Source: Sphingobacterium sp. (GTDB taxonomy: Bacteria; Bacteroidota; Bacteroidia; Sphingobacteriales; Sphingobacteriaceae). Taken from it: 64,000 nucleotides of DNA. Each line of letters starts with the position of its first letter. Position 1 is the first letter of the stretch. Positions 1 to 9,069 of the stretch are shown here, piece by piece. The DNA lies in the NCBI GenBank assembly GCA_031253985.1, contig JAIRVH010000023.1, positions 124,001-188,000 of the forward strand. The letters are read 5' to 3'. The translations under genes were made by a program, and so were the position numbers. The notes beneath the pieces were generated by a model. The model saw nothing but the letters and a program-made list of their open reading frames with translations, was not told the origin of the DNA and made no database searches.

Positions 1-1
1 G

Positions 2-1402
2 CTAATCCAATTTGTGAATCGTATTGCGACTCAATTTCCAGAACAGAATTTTACGACCTTAGCCTATGGTTACACGGCAGAAGCTCCCAAAATAACTCGG
101 CCATCGGCCAATGTACATGTGTTGCTAAGCACGATAGATGCAACGCGGGAGCAGGGCCTAGCGGTTAATCCATCAGCTGCTCCTTTTCGACGTCAGCTCA
201 AAGACTGGTCGAAGATCTCATCGCATATTTTTGTGTGGGATTACACCACGCAATTTACAGCCTATTTAAATCCTTTTCCGATGTATGATCATTACCAGAG
301 TAATATCGCCTATATGTATCAAAATGGTGTTAAAGGTATATTTGAACATGGACCTGGATCTACTTTGGCCGATATGTCTGCCTATGCCAGTTATATGCAG
401 GCCAAGAGCCTATGGAATCCTGAGCTGGATCGAGCTGAGGTGGAAGAGGATTTTTTGGACGGTTATTATGGTGCAGCATCAAAGGATATTAAAAAGTATC
501 TAAAAGAACTTATTGATGCTCGAAAAACAAGTCGCTCAACTCTTGATATATATGGTAATCCCATTCTTTCGCGACATGGCTATCTGAGTTTTGAAAAGAT
601 GAGACTTTTTAAGGAACTTTTGAATAACGCGCAAAAAGCTGTAGCTGGAGATCCTAAATTTTTAAGTCGTGTCAAATTGATTGCTCTAAGTCTTGAGTAT
701 GCAGCTTTGGAGCAGGCAAAGGCTTATGGTGATCATCCGCTCGGCTTTTTAGATAGGAAAGCTGATGGTCAGTGGATGGTCAATCCCCATTGGATGAAGC
801 GGATTGATGCATTTTTGGACCATGCACTTCGAGGCGGGGCCCTCGAAGTGGCTGAAACTGCTGGTAGTCTTGAGCAATACCGGCAGCAATGGCTAACACT
901 ATTAAATAAACCCTATTTGCCTTCATTGCTCCAGGGAATACATCCTCAGTTTAAACCTTCGTTTTTGGAAGATTTTCCCGCAAACGGAAAAACAACACTG
1001 AATGATGGGTTATCGGGAACAACAGATTATAGTTACAATTGGCTATTATTTGATAGTAAGGATGTGGAGATTACTTTTCCTTTTCCCAATGAAGCAATGG
1101 CCTCGCAAATTCAGCTTAATTTTCTGCTGGATCCTGCACATTATCTTTTTCTTCCGGATAACATACAGGTGGAGAGCTCAAACGATAATGTTTCGTACGT
1201 GAACATCGGGAGATACAACATCAATACTGGTCTTATTCCCCAAGGCCCGGTTTGTTATCCAGTTTCATTTGAATTAAGGCAACAGCAAGGACGCTTTTTA
1301 AAAGTGAAAATCTTTTTTTCGCAAGAATTTCCATATTGGTTTGACGGATCAAGACATCGCAAACCGCTTTTTGCTATAGATGAAATTGACGTGAGAAAAT
1401 AG
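2..1402 (+). CDS. DUF4838-containing glycosidase-like protein, 5'-truncated
   Basis: The reading frame is open to the left edge of the window, so the true start lies outside; the GTG at 14 is only an internal codon. The visible part has the DUF4838 pattern found in large secreted Bacteroidota proteins related to alpha-glucuronidases: 'HGPGSTLADMSAYASYMQAK', then a helical region around 'EEDFLDGYYGAASKDIKKYL'. About 140 C-terminal residues look like a beta-sandwich of the F5/8 type C (discoidin) kind, usual for carbohydrate binding. A role in polysaccharide breakdown at the cell surface is inferred from family membership; the catalytic part is missing here. The next gene lies about 480 bases away on the other strand, so this is the last gene of its unit. 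Confidence 0.75.
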   Translation, partial: LIQFVNRIATQFPEQNFTTLAYGYTAEAPKITRPSANVHVLLSTIDATREQGLAVNPSAAPFRRQLKDWSKISSHIFVWDYTTQFTAYLNPFPMYDHYQSNIAYMYQNGVKGIFEHGPGSTLADMSAYASYMQAKSLWNPELDRAEVEEDFLDGYYGAASKDIKKYLKELIDARKTSRSTLDIYGNPILSRHGYLSFEKMRLFKELLNNAQKAVAGDPKFLSRVKLIALSLEYAALEQAKAYGDHPLGFLDRKADGQWMVNPHWMKRIDAFLDHALRGGALEVAETAGSLEQYRQQWLTLLNKPYLPSLLQGIHPQFKPSFLEDFPANGKTTLNDGLSGTTDYSYNWLLFDSKDVEITFPFPNEAMASQIQLNFLLDPAHYLFLPDNIQVESSNDNVSYVNIGRYNINTGLIPQGPVCYPVSFELRQQQGRFLKVKIFFSQEFPYWFDGSRHRKPLFAIDEIDVRK

Positions 1403-1646
1403 ATACGGTTCGAATTTTTTCTCCTTTTTGCGCTATTTTCGCTGTTAGATTTATCGAAAAGCTGCGGTCTTTAGTGCCATGTGGTTGTTTTGTTTTTTAG
1501 TATAAGTTATCGTGTATACATCATGCTGATCAAGCAGATTAGCTGGGTGGGATGGGGTAATCGGGCTTAATATAAGGCAATTAGGTGTAAATCTTGAATG
1601 AGAGAAAAGCTGTTTTTAATAAGGCTCTATAAGGACTTAAAAATAA

Positions 1647-1670
1647 ATGGGGCGAACGCCTTCGCCCCAT
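1647..1670 (+). terminator. Hairpin, possible terminator of the DUF4838 gene
   Basis: Perfect inverted repeat: ATGGGGCGAA at 1647-1656, loop CGCC, TTCGCCCCAT at 1661-1670. The stem is GC-rich but no T-tract follows, so termination is plausible rather than certain. It lies about 245 bases after the stop codon. Confidence 0.4.
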
Positions 1671-1814
1671 TATATCCATTAATATTATCAAGTCGAACGC
1701 AAAAAAAATGACTTGATGGCCCAAATGTAAAAAAATATTATTGAAATTCTCCGGTAAAAATTTACCATAATCGTGTAAAAATCTACATAGTAGTTGAAGG
1801 GCTACATCATTCAT

Positions 1815-1847
1815 AAAAAAAGACGGCTAGAATTTCTAGCCGTCTTC
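1815..1847 (-). terminator. Rho-independent terminator of the fimbrillin-like gene
   Basis: An 11-bp perfect stem, AGACGGCTAGA (1821-1831) with TCTAGCCGTCT (1835-1845) and a 3-nt loop. On the minus strand it is followed by a run of T (plus-strand A-run 1815-1820). It lies about 35 bases past the stop codon of the minus-strand gene. Confidence 0.85.
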
Positions 1848-1881
1848 GTTTGGTTTGCCGAAGCTACAATTGTCACTATTT

Positions 1882-3834
1882 TTAGTTTGCACGTACGCAG
1901 CGAACGTTTTTAAATGATGTACTTAGCACATTTGCACCTAATGCGCTAACTCCATTCAAAAGTTCACCAGTATTGTTTGCCATATGGAATCTAGCACCCA
2001 ACGAAAGTGGAATTAAAGTTAGACCACGACCAGCGTTACCATAATAACCCCATGTACCTGCGCCAACTAAGCCAACAATATTAGCTCCTTGTTCATTTGT
2101 CCAAAGCGTTGTGGCTCTGCCGTAACTATCCAATAGTGGAATATTTAAATTTGCAACTTGGAAGTTTGCGATATCTACGCTAATATCATTCAAGCCAATA
2201 TTTGCTAAACCACCATTTCCAAGTAGTGGTAAGATATTTACGTTTGAAATTTCACCATTATAGTAAAAGCGAAGTCTGTTGGATGCACTGTTTACGTCAC
2301 CAAAAGCATTCGAACCTGAAGTAGGGGCACCGTTTGCACCAGAAGCTAACGTGTACTGACCATAATTAAATGGACTAGATGGTGCTAGTGACGAGTTCGG
2401 AGCAGCAGTATTGACAAGCAAGGAAACTGTATTTGTCAATAGATTCGTAATTATATTTGCAAGTCCTGTTACCCCTGTTGCATCGACTACCTGGCCCAAG
2501 CCACCTAGCGCTCCAGTAAGTTGATTTACTTCGATATCTCCTCGAACCATGTTAGCGAAGTCTGCCTTAGCAGGTTGTTTCCAAAGGCCTGCTGGATATA
2601 CCAACGCACATGGATCTCCATTATTAGTTGTAGTTGTCGCAAATTGTCCTGGAACAATGCTTCCGAAAGCAAAATAGCCATTTGCTCTAGCGGTCAGCTG
2701 ATTGTTTGCATAGAATGCGTAGTTTCGGCCGTTTCCATTGTTACCTCTGTAAAACAGATTGGAGCGTGCCCATCTTACCGTGCGGCCAGCATAACTTGTC
2801 ACTAATGGAGATTCTACCACGTTTAACAACAAGCGATGACTATTGCCCAATTGTGGTGTAACAGAAAATCCGAAATTAGATGCAGTTGTAAAATAAGTAC
2901 GCGCTAGGCTACCATCTACGTGACTAATGTTTAAGTTTTGAACTTGAACATTAATGGCGCTCTGCGCTGCCGTAGATGCTGTATAAACATATGCGATTTT
3001 AGCATCGTTAAATGCAGCGTCAATATTTGTAAAGTTGGCATACGTTAAAGTTGGCGTAAAACTTGCACCGGCAGTAACAGTTCCACCCAGCAATGCGATA
3101 CTACCTGTCGCTAAATTTAGACCGGTTACATTCACTGTAGGATTACCTGTGATATTTCCGAAAACGCCTTTTGTATTCAATTCAATTCCTATACGTGAAA
3201 ACTTATGACTGAATTGGATGCTGATGTTTGAATTGGTCGCGAGGTTGACAGTTCCACTAGCATACAAAACATCTTTATTTTGCGCAAGGGCAATCGATCC
3301 ATTTGTTGGTGTAAGTGCAGGTTGATTGGCATCTGATGTATTGTAAGATAACGCGACCCATGTATACGTAGTCGCGGGATTGAGTCCTTCAATAGTACCT
3401 GCTGTTCCGGCGGTAAATTCCTTTGATGTAACTAAAGTTGTTCCTGAATATATGTAAACGACATACTTTGTGCCTGCTACCATATTTTCAGTGACGCCAG
3501 GGGCAACATCAGCAGCTAAGCCGCCGCCGCGTTTTACGCCTATCGCATCGCTAGTAATGGTTGGTAAATTATTGTCCGTAGAAACAACCATATCTACGTC
3601 CGCAAATGAATGTACTTTGCTGGTCGTTGCGCTCGATTTTGTCGAGCCGACCTTCACTGCGTCACCAGTATCGTTTGTCTTAATTCCGCCTACAGCGAAA
3701 GTAAGTACATTGCTTTTGTTTTCGACATTTTCAGTCTTGTTGTCCTTGGAACAACTTGTGATTAATGTCCCGGGGATTGCTAGCATTGCCATCGCAACAA
3801 CCCAGTTCGCTCTTTTAGTCAGATTAAATCTCAT
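1882..3834 (-). CDS. Fimbrillin-like surface lipoprotein
   Basis: A 650-residue protein with a lipoprotein signal peptide: positive N-terminus, hydrophobic stretch, lipobox 'LITSC' with Cys28, then 'SKDN'. The rest is rich in Thr, Ser, Asn and Gly with alternating hydrophobic residues, as expected for an all-beta surface protein. The segment 'TYVVYIYSGTTLV' and the C-terminal 'TSFKNVRCVRAN' are typical of Bacteroidota fimbrillin-family (Mfa/FimA-like) proteins. It is probably displayed on the outer membrane, as a fimbrial subunit or an adhesive surface layer. It lies 42 bases downstream of a small ORF on the same strand, probably in one transcript, and is closed by a strong terminator. The pilin assignment comes from sequence style, not from a proven motif. 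Confidence 0.7.
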   Translation of the reverse strand: MRFNLTKRANWVVAMAMLAIPGTLITSCSKDNKTENVENKSNVLTFAVGGIKTNDTGDAVKVGSTKSSATTSKVHSFADVDMVVSTDNNLPTITSDAIGVKRGGGLAADVAPGVTENMVAGTKYVVYIYSGTTLVTSKEFTAGTAGTIEGLNPATTYTWVALSYNTSDANQPALTPTNGSIALAQNKDVLYASGTVNLATNSNISIQFSHKFSRIGIELNTKGVFGNITGNPTVNVTGLNLATGSIALLGGTVTAGASFTPTLTYANFTNIDAAFNDAKIAYVYTASTAAQSAINVQVQNLNISHVDGSLARTYFTTASNFGFSVTPQLGNSHRLLLNVVESPLVTSYAGRTVRWARSNLFYRGNNGNGRNYAFYANNQLTARANGYFAFGSIVPGQFATTTTNNGDPCALVYPAGLWKQPAKADFANMVRGDIEVNQLTGALGGLGQVVDATGVTGLANIITNLLTNTVSLLVNTAAPNSSLAPSSPFNYGQYTLASGANGAPTSGSNAFGDVNSASNRLRFYYNGEISNVNILPLLGNGGLANIGLNDISVDIANFQVANLNIPLLDSYGRATTLWTNEQGANIVGLVGAGTWGYYGNAGRGLTLIPLSLGARFHMANNTGELLNGVSALGANVLSTSFKNVRCVRAN

Positions 3835-3876
3835 TTTAGTGCTTTTTCGTGTTGTTAGTAATTTGATGATAATGCG

Positions 3877-4044
3877 TTAAGCACCTTCGCCGTTAGTAGT
3901 ACCGTCTGGACCTGCTCCCCAACCGTCGGTTTGTGGTGTTACACCGGGTTGTGCCTGAGAACCTGCAGCAATGCCTTGCTCAAGTTCTACTACGTGCTCC
4001 TTGATGGACGGAGCTACGTACATTTTTTTTGCGTTCTTATTCAT
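3877..4044 (-). CDS. Small conserved-type protein upstream of the fimbrillin-like gene
   Basis: A 55-residue ORF starting 'MNKNAKKMYVAPSIKEHVVE' and continuing 'LEQGIAAGS' into a Gly/Pro/Thr-rich tail. Small Bacteroidota proteins with a 'Y-x-x-P-x-(I/V)' start, an acidic 'ExE' patch and an 'xxAxGS' turn are common just upstream of surface lipoprotein genes; their function is unknown to me. I chose ATG at 4044 because the family signature begins there; in-frame ATGs at 4068 and 4116 would add an unsupported N-terminus. There is no clear signal peptide. The spacing of 42 bases suggests co-transcription with the lipoprotein gene. Confidence 0.6.
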   Translation of the reverse strand: MNKNAKKMYVAPSIKEHVVELEQGIAAGSQAQPGVTPQTDGWGAGPDGTTNGEGA

Positions 4045-5253
4045 GATAATATTATTTGGATAATCCATGCTGTTACCAGCATGGGGTTTAAATTTAATGG
4101 ACAATTTAACCCTCATCTATTTGTTAGAAATATTTAAGCAAATTACGGCCTGCCTTTGCGTATAGGCAGTTGTAGCTGTAATCACCTAAGAATTTCTAGA
4201 TTTTTTTTCTGTTTGCTAATTTCTAATTTAATTGTTAATACTTTACTGCTATCGGCTAGTTATACTTTTCCCGAATTGAATTGTAATATTACGACTTAAT
4301 ATCAACTTGTGCAAAAAAAAATTTTAAACTTTTTTTCTGTCATTATTTTTTTATTGATAAAACAAGTTGCTTCAGCGCTATTGGCATATAACTATAATGG
4401 CTAAAAAACGGCTTTCATTTTCTTTATAGCTATTATTAGACCATCTTATCTTACATTTATTCTTGCTAACTTTTGATTGAACAATGCATTTGTTGTTTTG
4501 TTTTATATTTCGTTGAAAAAATTTTAGGGATATTTATTGTTCTATAATTAATATGTTTAAACAGTTTTCTTTATTTGGTTTTTTTTGTGAATATTTTGTG
4601 TATTTGTTAATTTGTGTTTCTTAGTGTGACAATAGTTGGTTGTCTATTGGTGGTATTTTGTTTTATTTTATTTTTAATACTTTAAATTTATAGGTTAAAT
4701 ATCATTCTTTTTTGTCTTGTATTTCGCTTTTGTATTGATGTAAAATTAAATTGGTTAGTTGTAATTAATTTAGTTTTATTGGGTTGTTGTTTCATCTTAG
4801 GAAATATTGCAAATGCAACTAATGTAGTTGTCCATCGTTTACAGTGGGCCAATAATTGCCAATAAAAGCAAGTTTTTTGAATGTTTAGAGGATGTGATGT
4901 CGACGGTGTTTTTTATAACTAAATTATGTTTTAATAGTAAATTATCCTTTATTTATAAACTGTAGAGAAGGTGTTTGATGGGAATAATGGAGCTGTGAAG
5001 CGTCAGATTTGCTGTTATAAATAATTTAGTGGGATTTAAATCAGATTAGGAACGGATTAGTTGGTTATCAAACAATTTTAGGCAAAATATAATTTTCAAT
5101 TCTTTTGTTTGTCCTTCTTTTGGAAATCTTGTACATGGTCGCTCCAAGGAAACGTGCGTCCGATGACCTGAGCTTTTTTTATGTTATAGATTTATTTGCT
5201 AAATTGGTCCTTACTTCAGCATAATGAAAGTGTTGGCAGACATTATGCAGTAA
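4045..5253. other. Long AT-rich intergenic region
   Basis: About 1.2 kb with no convincing ORF in any frame. It is strongly AT-rich with T-runs, unlike the coding DNA around it. It separates the minus-strand small ORF/fimbrillin pair from a plus-strand AraC gene, so it must hold the promoters of both. I see the octamer TGTAGTTG at 4823-4830, which recurs downstream of the AraC gene, but no complete promoter and no RNA gene I can recognise. Confidence 0.5.
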
Positions 5254-6093
5254 ATGATAATTATGGAATTTGGAGTTCATCGGGTTATTGGTGTAGAGCG
5301 GGAGTCTTCGCAAATTACGGATGCAACAGTAAAAGAAAATTATGTGGTTCTTTTTGTATCTAAAGGCGGCTGTAGCATGCAAATCAATAAACAGATTACG
5401 GAAATTGAAGAATACTGTTTGGTGTTGATTCCCCAAGGTATAAAAATTGAGGCTAACCCAGAGGAAAAGCGTGCTTTCCTGATTATTTATTTTTCTGAAA
5501 GTTTCTTTGCTCGTACTGAAGTAGATACCGCATTCTTGCGTAACTTCAAATCATTCAATAAAAACGAATATACCTATCGCGTGTTAAGTGTGCCGGCGGA
5601 ATACGCAAACTACTACGAATTCGTGAGTATGCAACTTAAACTGTCTAAGCAGAATTATAATCTTGCAATTTATCGTGATTTGGCTCATAATATAGTAAAA
5701 CAGATTGTCCTTCTCGCTGCCATCTCTGCTGAAGACAGGCAATCAAGTGAATTAGTGGGGCAAAACGCCGACGTGAAGTTGGTAACATATTTTCAGGAGC
5801 TGGTCAGAAAACATGTAAAAGAAGAAAAACAGGTAGCCTTCTATGCCGAACAGCTCAATGTAGGAAGTAAAAAGTTGACCAACTTGACCAAAGAGGTTTT
5901 AGGGGAAACGCCAAAGGAGCTTATCATTAAAGAATTGCTGCGTGTCAGTAAAAAGCTTATCGTTGAATCTTCCTTGAGTATCAAACAGATTGCTTGGGAA
6001 CTTGGTTATGCTGATGTCAATAACTTCAGTACTTTCTTCTTAAAGGAAACTACCCTGACGCCGACAGAGTATCGAAAACGTTGGCAACAATAG
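5254..6093 (+). CDS. AraC-family transcriptional regulator
   Basis: A 279-residue protein with an N-terminal cupin-like sensing domain (about 15-120; 'MQINKQITEIEEYCLVLIPQ') and a C-terminal AraC/XylS DNA-binding domain with two helix-turn-helix units (about 185-279). The second one contains 'SIKQIAWELGYADVNNFSTF' followed by 'TPTEYRKRW', the classic signature. A second in-frame ATG at 5263 is an equally possible start. The neighbours are the fimbrillin-like genes upstream and the LruC lipoprotein downstream, either of which could be a target. Repeats of TGTAGTT lie directly after the gene. The effector is unknown. Confidence 0.9.
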   Translation: MIIMEFGVHRVIGVERESSQITDATVKENYVVLFVSKGGCSMQINKQITEIEEYCLVLIPQGIKIEANPEEKRAFLIIYFSESFFARTEVDTAFLRNFKSFNKNEYTYRVLSVPAEYANYYEFVSMQLKLSKQNYNLAIYRDLAHNIVKQIVLLAAISAEDRQSSELVGQNADVKLVTYFQELVRKHVKEEKQVAFYAEQLNVGSKKLTNLTKEVLGETPKELIIKELLRVSKKLIVESSLSIKQIAWELGYADVNNFSTFFLKETTLTPTEYRKRWQQ

Positions 6094-6097
6094 CCCT

Positions 6098-6197
6098 TGT
6101 AGTTAAATATCTTTTTGTTAGTTATAATCTAATTTTGTAGTTTATAAGGTGTAATTGTAGTTGAACCGCTACAAGATTTGCAATTTATACTGTAGTT
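6098..6197. repeat. Four TGTAGTT repeats, possible operator cluster
   Basis: TGTAGTT occurs at 6098-6104, 6136-6142, 6156-6162 and 6191-6197, between the AraC gene and the LruC gene. The third copy is part of a hairpin TTGTAG-TTGAACCG-CTACAA (6155-6174). A related copy, GTAGTTGAAGGGCTAC, is at 1790-1805 and TGTAGTTG is at 4823-4830. Direct repeats beside an AraC gene could be binding sites, but their spacings (38, 20, 35) are not regular. Confidence 0.35.
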
Positions 6198-6231
6198 GAG
6201 GATTTAGTCGTATTCTCGACTGAATTAGTTA

Positions 6232-6239
6232 TATCTTTG
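6232..6239 (+). promoter_or_regulatory. Putative -7 element for the LruC lipoprotein gene
   Basis: TATCTTTG matches the Bacteroidota sigma-ABfr -7 consensus TAnnTTTG. No clear TTG lies 19-21 bases upstream. It would place the transcript start about 95 bases before the ATG at 6342, just downstream of the TGTAGTT repeats. Confidence 0.4.
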
Positions 6240-6341
6240 CTTTAAACAGTTCGTATTTAATACTATTTGTAAAGCCAAGTATTAATATTGTGTTTCAATC
6301 GACGATAGGGCTGTTTGATATTGATCTATTATTATTTAATT

Positions 6342-8585
6342 ATGTATAACAGAAAAAGCTTAAATCTCTTCTTGGTGGGTCTTGCAGGGATTACGCTCTT
6401 CGGGGCTAGTTGTTCAAAGGTGAAAGATTTGTACAACGAAACCGAAAAGGGATCTGATTCATCTACCCTTCTTCCTGGGGGTGGTAATATTTCAGCCGAT
6501 TTTATGTGGAATTCAACACGCACTGTGGATGTGAAAGTTGTAGTCGATGATAAATTTAGTGGGCAGTATTTTTATCGGGTAGAGATTTTTGATAATGATC
6601 CGACGCTGGCTAGTGGAGCTAATTTACTGGCTGCCGGTCAGGCAAAAGCAGGACAGGATTTCGTCGGCAAGATGATGATTCCTACAATTGCAAAATATGT
6701 CTATTTGAGAGAAACCAGTCCTCTGGGTGTCGCTGCTATTAGCATGATTGAAGTTGGACAACAAAATACAGTCACTGTCGACGGTGCCAAAGTTGGTTCG
6801 ACGAGTAAAGCGAGTGTTTTGCGTGGCGCGAATTCGACAAGTGTGCTTGCCAGCAATGGTTTAAAAGCTGCAACGGTTGAAGCTACACCAGTTGTGGTCC
6901 CTTCGGACGCAATCGCGCTATCGGGTAACTCGACAATTTCAGTCGAGTCCAATAAATCTTATGTCGTCAAAGCTGGCGTCACCTTTACAGGTAAGATCGA
7001 TGCCAACAACGGTACGAGTAATGTCAAAATTTACGTTCAGGGATCTTGGAAAAATACAAGCTTTGAGCTAAATCTTGGAAGTAACAATGGATTGTATGTT
7101 ACACAGGCGGGTTCTATTGACCTAGTGAATGTAACGCAGAATACAGTTGGCGGTTTTGTCAATTATGGCTCAGCCTCACTTTCCAAAATGGAAACAAAGA
7201 ATAATACTTTATACGTTAACTATGGAACGTTAACTGCTGACAAAGCGGATATCACTAATGGTAACTTTACCAACTATGGTGTGGCGACTATCCAAAATTT
7301 GAACAGTACGACAAATGGTACAGTAATACGTAATGAGGGAACGCTTACCGTACAAAATGCAAGCTTGACAAATGCTACTCTGGAAGCTGTTTGTCATACG
7401 GTAATAAATTCATTAACGACAAATGGAGCTACAATCTCAGTATCTCAAGGTGCTTTATTAAGCTTAGATAAACTAGATGCTGGTGGCACAAAAATTAATT
7501 TGGCTAATGCATCTATTTTAGATGTAAAAACTTTGGCTAAATTTAACAGTCAAGCAAGTACTATGAATGGCCCAACTTCAGGTCAGGCTTTGGCCCGTCT
7601 GAAAAAGGTTGACGTAAATAATCAGTGGATGGCTATTACCTATGGTGGTAATCTGGAAATAGCCTGCTCGGATCATACAGCTAATCCACAATGGAGCACA
7701 TATTACGTGATCAATAGTCCGGCAAAAATAGTTCCTTACGATAAATCGACAGTGGTGATTGCAGGGACTTCTTGTAACGCTGGCGGAAATAACTCTTCGG
7801 GTGGCAATCCAACAGACCAACCTGTAACTGAAGTTAATTTGGGAACTTATTCTTATATCTTTGAGGATAAATGGCCGTCTAAAGGTGATTATGATATGAA
7901 TGATTGTGTGCTGGATATGAATATCACCAAATATCAAAATACCGCAAATAAAGTGACAAAAGTAGCTCTGAAAGCGAAATTGCGTTCGATTGGTGCTTCT
8001 ATTCGTTTTTCAACTGCAGTGCAGTTTGATGGTATTGCAACAGGAAATGTCAAAAATGTGACCTATTCACGAAAGGATTTAGTAGGTTCTGCCCTCCCTC
8101 TCGGTGCAAATGGGACAGAGACTGGACAGACGTATGCTGTTCTTCCACTATGGGATGATGCACACAAGGCTTTCGGTGTCGCTGATACGCGTTTTATATC
8201 GACTCAAACTGGTCAATATGCACCAGTGGAAGTGATTGTGACAGTGGAGTTCAATACACCGATAGATAACTTTACGTATGGTACATTAAATGCCTTTATT
8301 GTCAACTTCAATCAAAACCTTGCGGGTCGAAACGAGGTGCACCTGGTGGGATATAAAGCGACAGATAAAATCAATAAAAGTTTGGTGTTGAAAGAAACAG
8401 GTAACCTGTTGTCAGCTACGGATCCATTTAAGACGAAAGCGAATGAGCCATTTGGATTGTTAGTTCCAGTTTCCTTTATATATCCGTTGGAAGGACAAGC
8501 GATTACCACTGCTTACCCGCTCTTCGAGTCTTGGGCGACAAGTGGAGGTAGCCAAAATACAGATTGGTATCTACATAAGAAATAA
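6342..8585 (+). CDS. LruC-domain surface lipoprotein
   Basis: A 747-residue protein. ATG at 6342 is preferred over a start 27 bases upstream because it gives a proper lipoprotein signal ('LFLVGLAGITLFGASC', Cys24). Residues about 210-400 are Asn/Gly/Thr-rich with a recurring 'N-Y-G' pattern ('FVNYGSASL', 'YVNYGTLTA', 'FTNYGVATI') about 20-25 residues apart, suggesting a beta-solenoid. Residues about 505-745 form the LruC domain (with DUF4842), recognisable from 'SYIFEDKWPSKGDYDMNDCV', whose Asp/Asn cluster suggests calcium binding. It is probably an exposed surface or matrix protein. The gene stands alone between the AraC gene and the exopolysaccharide locus. Biochemical function is unknown. 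Confidence 0.8.
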   Translation: MYNRKSLNLFLVGLAGITLFGASCSKVKDLYNETEKGSDSSTLLPGGGNISADFMWNSTRTVDVKVVVDDKFSGQYFYRVEIFDNDPTLASGANLLAAGQAKAGQDFVGKMMIPTIAKYVYLRETSPLGVAAISMIEVGQQNTVTVDGAKVGSTSKASVLRGANSTSVLASNGLKAATVEATPVVVPSDAIALSGNSTISVESNKSYVVKAGVTFTGKIDANNGTSNVKIYVQGSWKNTSFELNLGSNNGLYVTQAGSIDLVNVTQNTVGGFVNYGSASLSKMETKNNTLYVNYGTLTADKADITNGNFTNYGVATIQNLNSTTNGTVIRNEGTLTVQNASLTNATLEAVCHTVINSLTTNGATISVSQGALLSLDKLDAGGTKINLANASILDVKTLAKFNSQASTMNGPTSGQALARLKKVDVNNQWMAITYGGNLEIACSDHTANPQWSTYYVINSPAKIVPYDKSTVVIAGTSCNAGGNNSSGGNPTDQPVTEVNLGTYSYIFEDKWPSKGDYDMNDCVLDMNITKYQNTANKVTKVALKAKLRSIGASIRFSTAVQFDGIATGNVKNVTYSRKDLVGSALPLGANGTETGQTYAVLPLWDDAHKAFGVADTRFISTQTGQYAPVEVIVTVEFNTPIDNFTYGTLNAFIVNFNQNLAGRNEVHLVGYKATDKINKSLVLKETGNLLSATDPFKTKANEPFGLLVPVSFIYPLEGQAITTAYPLFESWATSGGSQNTDWYLHKK

Positions 8586-8600
8586 TATAACAGAAGCATC

Positions 8601-8656
8601 AGCATATACCAGAGTTATCCTATAGAATGGAGTGCTCTGGTATTTGCAGATATGCT
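8601..8656 (+). terminator. Long hairpin after the LruC gene
   Basis: ATACCAGAG (8606-8614) pairs with CTCTGGTAT (8635-8643), flanked by AGCATAT (8601-8607) and ATATGCT (8650-8656), which could extend it with a bulge. No T-tract follows, so it may be a terminator, a processing site or a leader structure for the next gene. Confidence 0.35.
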
Positions 8657-8703
8657 TACGCTGTACATCCCTTACTGCTAATGCTATTAAATTCTAAAGA
8701 TTG

Positions 8704-9069
8704 ATGAAAAAGAAAATTCTAATAATTGATGACAAACCGGCAATTGGCCAATTGATTACACTTTATTTGAATGCAGATTACGACTTTCGTTTCTTTAGCA
8801 ATGCAATGGATGCTTACAATTGGCTAAAGGAAGGGAACAGCGTTGATTTAATTTTATCGGACTATACGATGCCAGAGATGAATGGGTACGATTTGTTGCT
8901 TATGATCAAGCAAAACGAGTTTCTAAAGGATATTCCGGTTATCTTTTTGTCTGGCGAGGATAATTCCAATACGCGAATCAGCCTACTCGAAGCTGGAGCT
9001 GATGATTTCATTTTAAAACCATTTAATCCACTTGAATTGAAACTACGGATTAAAAAAGCATTAAAATAA
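8704..9069 (+). CDS. Stand-alone receiver-domain response regulator
   Basis: A 121-residue CheY-like receiver with no output domain. All phosphotransfer residues are present: acidic pocket Asp9/Asp10, phospho-acceptor Asp53 in 'LILSDYTMPEMNG', Ser83 in 'VIFLSGED' and Lys105 in 'FILKPFNP'. A TTG lies just before the ATG at 8704; the ATG is preferred. The stop overlaps the next ATG (TAATG), so it is translationally coupled to a sugar-phosphate transferase with a degenerate receiver domain. It probably carries a phosphoryl signal to the polysaccharide machinery, perhaps by direct contact with that enzyme. The cognate kinase could be one of the two in this locus. Confidence 0.9.
   Translation: MKKKILIIDDKPAIGQLITLYLNADYDFRFFSNAMDAYNWLKEGNSVDLILSDYTMPEMNGYDLLLMIKQNEFLKDIPVIFLSGEDNSNTRISLLEAGADDFILKPFNPLELKLRIKKALK

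Larger units (their letters stand above)
1403..1881. other. Intergenic region between two converging genes
   Basis: No convincing gene. It holds a perfect 10-bp hairpin at 1647-1670, a GTAG-loop-CTAC hairpin at 1790-1805 that resembles one at 6155-6174, and the terminator of the minus-strand fimbrillin-like gene at 1815-1847. A 77-codon minus-strand ORF (1581-1814) overlaps these structures and looks like chance. Confidence 0.6.

Noticed and set aside
14..16. GTG as the true start of the DUF4838 gene
   Set aside because: The frame is open to the left edge and DUF4838 proteins are much longer, so the gene is cut by the window.
1581..1814. 77-codon minus-strand ORF between the first two genes
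   Set aside because: It overlaps two hairpins and the terminator tail, its sequence resembles no family, and it has no plausible start context.
5179..5436. 85-codon minus-strand ORF overlapping the AraC start
   Set aside because: The AraC gene is certain in the other direction, and this ORF is rich in His, Asn and Tyr with no family resemblance.
6098..6197. TGTAGTT repeats as a CRISPR-like array
   Set aside because: The repeats are only seven to nine bases, spacing is irregular and no cas gene is nearby.
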